NCBI GenBank assembly: GCA_021307315.1
Contig: JAJSPD010000012.1
Location: 496,001-560,000 of the forward strand
Length of the DNA: 64,000 nt
Direction of reading: 5' to 3'
Origin: Bisporella sp. PMI_857
Taxonomy: Eukaryota > Ascomycota > Leotiomycetes > Helotiales > Helotiaceae
In this document: one piece after another, positions 55,832 to 64,000 of the stretch
Position numbering within the stretch: position 1 is the stretch's first letter
Layout of the letters: the number at the start of each line of letters is the position of its first letter
Program-made: the position numbers and the translations under genes
The notes under the pieces: model-generated
What the model was told of the DNA's origin: nothing
The model's database searches: none
What the model saw: the letters and a program-made list of their open reading frames with translations, nothing else

Positions 55832-57168
55832 ATGCCTACTCGCTCAAACGCTGCCACGAAAAAGGTCGAGATGTCGTTCACCAACTGGATGCTCGGCGGC
55901 TCCCTCATCACGGCCATTACCTCTGAGAGTGATGGAATTCGACACCGAGCCAGTGGCAGGAAGGTTCTGGTAACGAAAAGTATTGCTGTAAGTTATTAAA
56001 TATCTGATCGAAAGGAAAAATTGAACTAACATCGGGATAGGATGGCGCAAAACTAAAGGTCGTTACTAGTGAGAAGCAAACTAAGAAGGACAAAGAGGGT
56101 TCAAAATATAACGGAGAAGAGGAGTGTACTTGCAATTGCCCTGATTGTGGTCATGATAGCAAGCTTCATCACAAGAAAGATGATGGCAAGAAAGGGGGGC
56201 CAAATAAGGACAGTTCCAAGGACAAATCCAAAAAAGACGAGTCCGAGAAACACGAGCCAAAGAAGGTCCATCACAAGAAAGCCGAGCCAAAGTCTGATGA
56301 GGGCAAGAAGGATACTGGCATCAAAAGCAATGGAGCCTCGACAGTCGCCAACGTCGACGCCGCATCATCTCGCCCATGGACATTCCTCCAAGATGAAGCA
56401 ATTAAGGAAATGAAAGCTGCGGGACGTTCTTGGAATGACATCGCAGCTGAAGTCGGAGCTACGAAGAATCAAGTACGTCAGCGATTCAAGGAGCTCAACG
56501 ATATAGCGGCTGCTGGTGCAGGAGTTTCCGTGAACAAGGTTTGTGTCTTCTCTTCTTCTCTTCTTAACGGTTCTCGATCTGAGAGAACATACCCAGCTGA
56601 CTACTATTCCGAGCCCGCTCCTGAGACCGCTCCTGAGCCCGAGAAGCAGGTCCCCGGCGCCTTCGTTGATGGCGGCGATAGTGCTATTAACGGTTTCGAA
56701 ACTCTTTTCTTGGATGATGCATGGGGAGTGAACGATTTTTCAGGTGCGACTAAGCCGCAAGATGCTGGAGACAACAAACGTGGTGGTACACAATCTTGCG
56801 GCAACGGTAGTGCTGATAGCTCAAATTACAAGGCCTGTAACGAAGGTGGAGGACAGAAGGGCAAGAAATCCAGGGATTCTCAAGCCGGTAACCATGGTCA
56901 AAGTTCCAGTGGCAACGGAGGCGGAGATGAGAATTGGAACAACGGCGGTCCTGTCGGCGGAGCTTTGCCTGAGTTGAAAACCGATGGCCGATTTGACAAA
57001 AGCGACTGTGATATGCTTATGTGGTTGGAGGCTCGCTATATGGATGAGAAGTGGATGCAATTGCAGGCTGGTTTTTATAACTGGACTGGTCGCATGGTTG
57101 ATGCTGAGATAATTAGGGCCAAATTCAAGGAGGACGGTATTGGTTGCAGCTGCATTCATCTATCATAA
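55832..57168 (+). CDS. Myb/SANT-like domain protein with Lys-rich linker
   Basis: Exons 55832-55987 and 56041-57168 give 427 residues. The N-terminus (SFTNWMLGGSLITAITSESD) is followed by a CTCNCPDCGH cluster that may bind zinc. Residues 105-180 are a Lys/His/Ser-rich low-complexity linker. A Myb/SANT-like helix-turn-helix lies at about 187-225 (RPWTFLQDEAIKEMKAAGRS, WNDIAAEVGATKNQVRQRFK). After a Gly/Asn-rich region, the conserved C-terminal block reads DMLMWLEARYMDEKWMQLQ and AGFYNWTGRMVDAEIIRAKF. This combination occurs in uncharacterised fungal proteins. DNA or chromatin binding is plausible from the SANT-like fold and the basic linker. A possible intron donor at 56539 is not used, because splicing it breaks the frame. 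Confidence 0.7.
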
Positions 57169-57958
57169 TTGGCCTAAAGATTTGCGGTTGGATGTGGGCT
57201 CTGAGATCTGGAAGGTATCCCATGATCTGACTGGAAGTCAAGTGGAAGACCTTTGAAGATGTTAGCCAACCCCTCTCAATTGCGCAAGAATGATTAGCGG
57301 CGACATACATACATGCCGTTTTCAGGCATTGTTCTTGAGAAGAACTTGCGGAAGCAATGCCACTAAGGTCTCAATTCAATGTTTACTGCATCGAAACCTG
57401 AAATGCATTATAAATCTACCCTCCAACATTCACATCTTGAGTAACTATGCATGAAAATAAGGGTCCGACAATAAAAATTCCATATACTTCAAGGGAGATA
57501 TTAACTGCCCTCTATCCATCGAACCACAGATATGACAAAATCGAGCATTGCGGATAGCCGGAGTTGCATTGCTGCCATTACATGAATAATAAAAGCGTAT
57601 ATCAGATAAAATGAGAAAGTATCTAGCCATTGCCCAGACCGCTTGGGGTGTACAATATTAAAATTCTGAGTTCTACTTTGTCCATAATGATTTCATATGA
57701 TCACCACCAGGAGAAGATATACTGCATCTCCTCGTACATGCCCCAATAGTTTGCGATTATTAACAGATGAGACCTCCACTTATGTAAAGGGTATCAAAGA
57801 AGCCCACCATTTCATGCATGTTTGTACAAAGTGAAAGAACGCCGCCCATGCAATACCCCCTTCTGTCGAAAAATTAGACTCCTGCGGTAACCCGCATCGC
57901 TGTACGAGGCAGAAACAATTAGTATGGCTCGAGGTGTACTTAAATAGGTAGGCCCTCT
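57169..57958. other. Convergent 3' intergenic region
   Basis: Lies between the ends of the SANT-like gene (+) and the 14-3-3-like gene (-). No gene. Confidence 0.45.
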
Positions 57959-58867
57959 TTATATAGGATTTACCATGCCAGGCATAGTACCCGCTGGTGG
58001 CGTCGGTTTCGATTTTTCGCTGTTTCCAGGGGTGCTACCTCCTAGACCTCTCTTCATCATTCGTCCTAGGGTACCGACTAATTCCGCCGCGTCTTCAAAC
58101 ATATCGTCGTCCATGCCTTCTTGTGCATTGTACACATCCGCGATAGTCTTCTTCGCCAACAATCTGCTAGAATCCTGCTCATGAAGGCAGTCGTAAAGGA
58201 AGGCGCACATCTCAACCTTGGCACTAAGGCGTAAAGGATGAGAACCCCAAAGATTTTTGTCGGCAATGGCGCAAGCTTCTTGGAATGCGGCAAACGCAGC
58301 AGGTCGGTAGTCCTCGGCAGGAATGAGAAAGTCAGGTGCGAACTCAACAGGTACTTGTTCACCACCAACCGGTCCTCCTTCAAGTGGATGGGTTGGCTGA
58401 ACAGATCCAGGGCGGAATGGATCGCTTGGAGAGCCACGATCAACGCCCTTTCCTTTTTCAGGCTTATTGTGCGGGGATTTGAGGCCTGGCGGAGTGTGGA
58501 CTTCAACACCTGGTTTCAAGCTAACCACTGGTTTGTTATGATACAGAACATAAAGGTGATAATACGATGCCCGCAGCTTATAGGTAAGAACTTTGAGTTC
58601 GGTGTACTTTGCCATGACTGGAATGATATGTTGATCAAGAATTGATAGTCCGATCTTGGCGTACCATATTATCCTGCAGTATAGGTCTACTGATTTAGTA
58701 TGGCGTGTGGTGTCAAGTCGTCGTAATTTTCGTGCTTTGAGAACATACGGTGATAACATCGTGAGATTTCCGAGGATCTGGTATAATTGAGAAGCCAAGA
58801 AAGGGACGTCGTCCATATTGGAGGCATATCTCCCGAGGAACTTGAGATCCACATCAAAGGATGCCAT
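57959..58867 (-). CDS. Divergent 14-3-3-like protein
   Basis: 302 residues from the ATG at 58867 (MASFDVDLKFLGRYASNMDD). The first in-frame codon upstream is GTG, so this ATG is preferred. Two segments match 14-3-3 topology. LKVLTYKLRASYYHLYVLYH (91-110) corresponds to the helix that in canonical proteins reads KVFYLKMKGDYYRY. AAFAAFQEACAIADKNLWGS with HPLRLSAKVEMCAFLYDC (191-227) corresponds to helices 7-8 (THPIRLGLALNFSVFYYEI). A Pro/Gly-rich insert (112-170) and a Pro-rich tail are unusual. Canonical phosphopeptide-binding residues, such as the RRY cluster and the RNLLSV signature, are not evident. It probably belongs to a fungal branch of the 14-3-3 superfamily whose ligand is unknown. 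Confidence 0.72.
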   Translation of the reverse strand: MASFDVDLKFLGRYASNMDDVPFLASQLYQILGNLTMLSPYVLKARKLRRLDTTRHTKSVDLYCRIIWYAKIGLSILDQHIIPVMAKYTELKVLTYKLRASYYHLYVLYHNKPVVSLKPGVEVHTPPGLKSPHNKPEKGKGVDRGSPSDPFRPGSVQPTHPLEGGPVGGEQVPVEFAPDFLIPAEDYRPAAFAAFQEACAIADKNLWGSHPLRLSAKVEMCAFLYDCLHEQDSSRLLAKKTIADVYNAQEGMDDDMFEDAAELVGTLGRMMKRGLGGSTPGNSEKSKPTPPAGTMPGMVNPI

Positions 58868-61800
58868 ACCGTCTTGGAGAAACGCGTGCTGGGACACGGC
58901 CTAAAAAGATCAAGTTAGCATCAGACTTCGAGACCATCATGTGTGTGATCCCATGGCGAATGCAAATGTCTGGGGATTGAAGGCTGATAAAATTATCTTG
59001 AGCCGTAAAATGGCTTTACGTCGTCCCTTTGGTGGAGGTAGACGCTCCTCAGAGGCTACACGCCGAGATCATGGCAGAAAAGCTCTCGACATCACGTCGC
59101 AACGCAGGGCTCAATGGCCCATCTCTGTGGGATAGTGACAACTTGAAGGTAGATAAGCATATAAACCCAGGGTTGGACCTACAATGAACAAGATCGTAGA
59201 CCTCTGTGCTCAACCGCGTTCCCTAACGTTGGCGACAACTAGTCAGAGGAGGACAGCAACTAAGTGGTGGTTTTGTTGGGTTAAGGCGAAGCGATTGCCA
59301 AAGACGGTCCCCACTGCTTCGTCCCCCAAACAACCAAAAGTCCTCTGATTTGGTCGACTCTCTTTCTGATACAAAGGCTTGAGTTTGCGAATAAAAATCG
59401 TCGATTAAGTTGATAGGTTGTAAATTCAACTTAATTGACTCAAAATGCTGCATCCGACAGCAACCAATTCGAGGCGTAAGACTAGATATACTGCAACATG
59501 TCAGACCAGGTACGGATATGACGCTCCAATGGCTGAGGCATAGTATCTTGGAGGCCAAATCATCCAATTGAGCTTAACTGACCACTATGATTACAGTTGA
59601 TCCTTAGTCGGAGATGACGCAGGAATCAAGAGCCAATGACTGGCAGATTGGGAGAGGCCACAGGCGCTTCAATCTCAGCAAATAGGTTGCCACAAGCCCT
59701 TCAGTCCTTCAAAAGATATACTGGGGCAGGCGCAAAGCATTTTTAATTCTTGCAACGGACGCAATCGCACCTGAAACAACAAAGTTGCGTTTGGGGCGGT
59801 GAAGGCAGTCCAGTCTCCGCAGGATAGGTAATCCTGGGCTACAACTTGCTTCGAAAGAACCTTAAACAAAAGTGCTTATGGTCAATTGAAGGATAAAACA
59901 CGCGATTGACCTGGATGAGCGAGGATTGGACAACTGTGGACGCTGGTAGTACAAGCAATTCGAGATTTTGCTGGCCCTTAATGAACGAGCGAAAAGACTC
60001 TGACGCGTCAGAATCTAGAAGACTCTGAACACAAGCAAGCCAAAGAACTGGACGACGACAATGAAATCAAGATCCAAGTTCGAAATGAAGGAAAGCAGAA
60101 CAGGAGGAAGTTTCTAGATATCCACTTGATCTAACCCCGTCCTCTGCAGCAACCTGACGCACAACGCAATGAATTCGATGTACCACCGCTGTAGCTGCAT
60201 ATTGGCGTGTATGCGACGTGGCAGTCTGGCGACACGATGGACGATGTTCTGCCTCAGGTCATAGCAACACAGCCACCAAATTAACCTTTACTTTGTGACA
60301 CGCCACGTCCAAATCATCAACTCTTGCCAGTATGTGTCCATTCAGCAGCTGCGTCAAATCTCAACAACATCTACTTCGGTCTGAATATTATGAAAGTCAG
60401 GAATATGATGGAAAAGTCGCCGAAGGGGTCGTGCAGCGGGATTGCGGACTAGACTAGGCTTTGAGGTGCAGCTTGTAGGGCAATCGGTGCTTCAGCACTC
60501 TTACTGGACAGCGCATCCTCCCAGCCATGCAAATTCCTTAGCATCATCATTCCGGGTCACCAATAGCATTCCAGCACACAGACAAGAGGTGTTTTAGGGA
60601 GGACTCTGCGCCGGGAAGACTAACGCTATGTCGACGACATCTTTCCATCAGACTGGTCCAACCTCCTTCTTTCCTAAATACCTACGATGCCAGCACATTG
60701 TCCATTTCGCACTTGGCCTTCATATATGCGGCCATCCTCCCATCCAACAATGGCTCGTCAATCCGGCCGGAAGAAAATGCGAGCTCACCATAAATCGCTC
60801 GGCAAACAATCTATGAATTAGCGGTGAGGGAAGCAAGGTCGCGAACTTTTACCCGATCTCACAGGCTCCTGAAAATGCGCCAACCTCCACTTCAACTCCT
60901 TGGATAACGGGGTCTGAGAGGGATCAGAGCATTGTCTGATCCTTTGGAATCTTCTGTCGACATGATAACCATAATAACAGACAGCTCAATTCAGGAATAC
61001 GGATAGTGCAAAGTTGGGCACTCGGAATTTGGGCATCGTCTGACTTAATATTTGATTATGATATCCTGCTTCGAGGGAATGAGCGAAATTGGATCAAGTT
61101 CGGGCGGCATGGTCTTTGTTGCAGCCCTTTTTTCAGATTTCAACCTGTGGCAAATTGCCAACCCGCCCTGCTTATCCCAAAACGCAAGGATTTATTTTCT
61201 GCAGCCTTCCATGCGATTGTGCAGCTCTACTGCAGGTACATTTATGGCCTCCAGCCCAGCCGTCATGTGTCGCAGCCGTTAATGCAATGCATCGCCAAGT
61301 GCCTGATTGCATATATATTTTGTTGTCGAAACCATCTTCTTCCTTTGCGATTTTGCTCATCGAGACGTGGAATAAGTTGACTCCAAGTCTCCTTGTGACA
61401 CGAAAGCCTTATCAATGCCTGACTCGCTCTGTCGGCCAGTCGCCGCAAGCAAACAAGACATTCAGGCAGAACATAACATTTCTTCAATTTTGAGTGGTTC
61501 TCTGCTCTCTGAGGCGGTTCTGTTAGATAGGATGGCAAAGTTCATGAAACTTCAAGAGGATGTAAAGCTGCCTCAACACTGGTAATTGCAGCGGGTTCAC
61601 GGGTTCCGGTAGGGAAGGGTAAATATGTTGAATACTGGGATGGTTCGCACATAGTTATAAGAATGTGTTTGTGACGCCGTCTGGTTCACCTCCGAACCTA
61701 CCCCAAGAGAGATACTATCCTACTTCTTGAATTGTTCTCTTTGTTGTCTGAACTTTCGGGCATCCAGCTCTTCTGTATCGCATCATCTGCTTAAATATCA

Positions 61801-62029
61801 GCACGCCTCACTTCAACCCTCAGCTATCACATCAGCATCGTACTCATATCGCCATTAACATCCCTGTATCACGTACGGCTCTTATCACCGGGCGCCAGTC
61901 TCAGCCTTACCAGGCAAACACATCCTGCTTGTCCCTAGATCCTAGAGTCGACAGTCAACGAAGTCAACCTCAACGAAATCAACCTCAACGAAATCAGCCT
62001 CAACGGATATCAATACCTTATTATTCAAT
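58868..62029. other. Gene-poor region
   Basis: About 3.2 kb with no supportable gene. Frames near 59223-59567 and 61006-61538 show no family resemblance. An imperfect 15-bp tandem repeat lies at the right end. Confidence 0.4.
61953..62006 (+). repeat. 15-bp tandem repeat, about three and a half copies
   Basis: Units close to AATCAACCTCAACGA, just upstream of the small ORF at 62030. Confidence 0.65.
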
Positions 62030-62263
62030 ATGTGTTACTGGTACGCTCATTTATACTCTTGCAAGCATACAACCTATGCGCTGGGCAAATACTGCTCGTC
62101 AGGTGGTCTTGTCCAAACTCCTTGCCGAAGGAAAAGCATCTGGCAGACTATCCGCATGGGAGAGGATTGCGAGGATTGCGCTATTCCGGCATCTCGCACA
62201 GCTGGCACTACGGCACAACCTAAAGACGTAAGGAGAGTCAAGGTTGGAGGAAGAAAAAGATGA
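62030..62263 (+). CDS. Small Cys-rich fungal protein
   Basis: 77 residues with no intron. It contains a spaced Cys/His pattern: MCYWYAHLYSCKH, GKYCSSGGLV, TPCRRKSIWQ, MGEDCEDCAIP. The order C-x7-C-x-H, then C, C and C-x2-C, resembles small fungal proteins of unknown function in which a CGH segment near the N-terminus is paired with a later CxxC. A zinc-binding fold is plausible. The tail (KDVRRVKVGGRKR) is basic and could direct nuclear entry. There is no signal peptide. The frame overlaps a longer frame at 61929-62231 that I consider a shadow, since its composition is less protein-like. Confidence 0.5.
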   Translation: MCYWYAHLYSCKHTTYALGKYCSSGGLVQTPCRRKSIWQTIRMGEDCEDCAIPASRTAGTTAQPKDVRRVKVGGRKR

Positions 62264-63571
62264 GAGTCACGCTTGCAAGGACATAAGGCCCCCGTGATCT
62301 CGGCGTTCCGGAATTGGAGTTGCGATTTAAAAAAGGAGTCTATCGTTTTAGGAGATTAGAATGGGGTAGAATAGTCTTTGTTTTTAATATATCTGTTGAG
62401 GGCTTATTTAATGTTGGTCATGCCGGATTGCGCAAGAGATGAGAATAAGGAGAAGTCTCCGATAATTAGATCCATGATAGGCACGACTTCAAGGCTCTTC
62501 CGCCATATTTTCTTGTTTCAGACCAAAATTGCAGTTTATTATATTATAGTGGAAGAAATGCTGTCAAACTGACCAAAGGCTGGCGAAAGAGGAGATCGTT
62601 ATTGTCCGTATTAGTCTCAGGTTTCTGGGAATTGGGATTCACGTGCATTGGTAGCACGGTGAAATTTTTACGAATTTTTCCCCAGCTGTGATCACATTTG
62701 ATCAAGTCGTATTCGAGTAGAGTTGCTATATCTTTCTTATGTCAGATATGCATCGGTCTCCTCTTGCACGGATCCTAGAGCTCGCAGCGGTCATGGTCCG
62801 ACTGAAGTAGCATGCCGATTATTCAGAATTGTTTTTCCACAGCCTCGATTGCCAGAGAGTGGTATGGCGGGACGAAAAACGAATTGAAGGCCCTGATCAA
62901 GCAATACCGTGAGGCGGAGCCGAGATTTCTCTCTTAGTAATATCAATGCCAAGAGAGCTGAAATATTACTAAGTGAGATATTCTTTCACTCTACCCATTA
63001 CATAAGTAAGCTTGACAAGGATTGAATGATAAGTCATAAAGGTGCGGAGGTAAAATACAGGAGCCGTAGGATGGATGGTTGGTCCACATACGGTAGCGCA
63101 TATATGAGCAGATCTAATCGGGTTCCGGAAAGAGGCTTAGCCTTTCAATCAAGGTCGATACGACCCAAGCTCACCCCAGTTTTCAATCCTCCGTAAAATA
63201 TTGTGGGGAAGGGTTCTGGTAGTTTTGGAGTGGTCTTGTTTCTATGGTATTGTCCTCAGAAAGGCTAAAAGTATATCCAGAACCTGTCTCATCGCTCGTA
63301 CAGGATCTAAGTTCTGCCGGGATTTTCAGGAAAGCTTGCGAGAGCTTTATTCTCTCTCCATGCTAGGAAAATATCATTTAAAAGTTTCGCAAGAGACTGA
63401 AAATCACATGATACTTTCTTTCCCCATTTCACAGGCAGATTTTCGCTTAAATTTCCATTCATATAATGCTCAATATATATTAAATGGGGTGAATTAATTG
63501 AGTGTTACTCCCTCTTACATCAAGAAGCTAGTCTCGTAAGTTTTTGACCGTTCCCACGTGCATTTAAACAT
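62264..63571. other. Intergenic region
   Basis: No gene recognised. The frame at 63201-63497 has no family resemblance. Confidence 0.4.
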
Positions 63572-64000
63572 TCAATCACCATGCCACATGGCTTTCTCCC
63601 ATAATCTCCTCGCGCTCTGTTCACATGCGTTCTCCAACCATAGGAACGATCCTAAAGTTCCCTCTACATCCTTCCATCCACTTACCCCCCATTTTTTGGC
63701 GTAACCCCTCAATGCTGAGACATACCAAGCTCCCTCTTCTTTATTTATGGCCGCAATGCCGCCGACTATCAGCATCCACAGCGGCAATCCCTCTAAGAAA
63801 TCCTCACCATAGATGACATTCGTCAACAGCTCACGCTTGAGCTGCTTGACCAGGACTTGAAGCGTGTCGAAAGAGTGTGGAATGGGTAGTATGACTCCAA
63901 TGGAGAATATCATGGCTGTGATCCGACATCCTTCATAGATAGAGTGGTTGGCTGGACCGCCTTGGAGCTCACCAGCGGAGGGAAGAAGGAGTAGCCGCTG
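63572..64000 (-). CDS. C-terminal part of a fungal-specific transcription factor (runs off the window)
   Basis: 143 codons are open from the window edge to the stop at 63572. The gene continues to the right. The segment NHSIYEGCRITAMIFSIGVI leads to ILPIPHSFDTLQVLVKQLKR and then GLPLWMLIVGGIAAINKEEG, AWYVSALRGYAKKWGVSGW and FLWLENACEQSARRLWEK. This is the C-terminal pattern of the fungal transcription-factor region found behind Zn2Cys6 DNA-binding domains. The DNA-binding part is not in the window, so the zinc cluster is assumed. The ATG at 63911-63913 is internal, not the start. Confidence 0.65.
   Translation of the reverse strand, partial: QRLLLLPSAGELQGGPANHSIYEGCRITAMIFSIGVILPIPHSFDTLQVLVKQLKRELLTNVIYGEDFLEGLPLWMLIVGGIAAINKEEGAWYVSALRGYAKKWGVSGWKDVEGTLGSFLWLENACEQSARRLWEKAMWHGD

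Noticed and set aside
56539..56596. Possible intron in the SANT-like gene (GTTTGT...CCCAG)
   Set aside because: Its length of 58 nt would shift the frame and lose the conserved C-terminal block.
61929..62231. Plus-strand frame of 100 codons overlapping the small Cys-rich gene
   Set aside because: Its start lies in a tandem repeat and its composition is not protein-like. The frame at 62030 has a selected Cys pattern.

Overview
This 64 kb window comes from a filamentous ascomycete nucleus (Pezizomycotina; a helotialean fungus is plausible but unproven). Protein-coding genes carry short introns, mostly 44-100 nt, with GTAAGT/GTATGT-type donors and CTRAC-like branch points. They include fungal families such as YPP1, RIX1, alpha-actinin, uL1, an ATR1-like MFS transporter and a NACHT-ankyrin NLR. 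There are no operons or bacterial-style ribosome sites. Exon structures below were joined by hand from reading frame, splice consensus and family resemblance. Every multi-exon CDS reported as intact sums to a multiple of three.

Layout. 1-8 kb: a GNAT acetyltransferase, the C-terminal relic of a luciferase-like monooxygenase, a secreted NlpC/P60 hydrolase and a six-exon alpha/beta-hydrolase. 8-19 kb is a conserved housekeeping block: YPP1 (PI4-kinase targeting) and RIX1 (60S maturation) are divergent, then a hAT-like MITE, then alpha-actinin. 19-28 kb is a mobile island: a nearly complete Helitron (HUH Rep plus Pif1-type helicase) split by a one-base frameshift, flanked by repeated motifs. 28-30.5 kb holds two genes broken by single-base indels (an SDR and a coiled-coil protein). 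32.9-36.6 kb encodes a 1,218-residue NLR with a Helo/SesA-like N-terminus, NACHT, about 13 ankyrin repeats (nine nearly identical) and a terminal ZZ finger. 36.7-40.3 kb is an AT-rich, gene-poor stretch with a decayed Tc1/mariner-like transposase.

40-64 kb: a six-exon secreted Ser/Thr-rich protein, a C2H2-finger protein, an MFS drug/H+ antiporter, ribosomal protein uL1, a 128-residue Cys-rich secreted protein, a Nudix (DUF4743) hydrolase with a damaged 5' end, a Myb/SANT-like protein, a divergent 14-3-3-like protein, a small Cys-rich protein, and the C-terminal part of a fungal transcription factor running off the right edge.

The genes do not form one pathway. The main theme is contrast: compact conserved blocks separated by repeat-rich, gene-poor segments that contain transposons, broken genes, an NLR and secreted proteins. 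The strongest candidates for new biology are the NLR with its homogenised ankyrin array and ZZ cap, and the Helitron island with its flanking octamer clusters. I found no tRNA, rRNA or CRISPR features.
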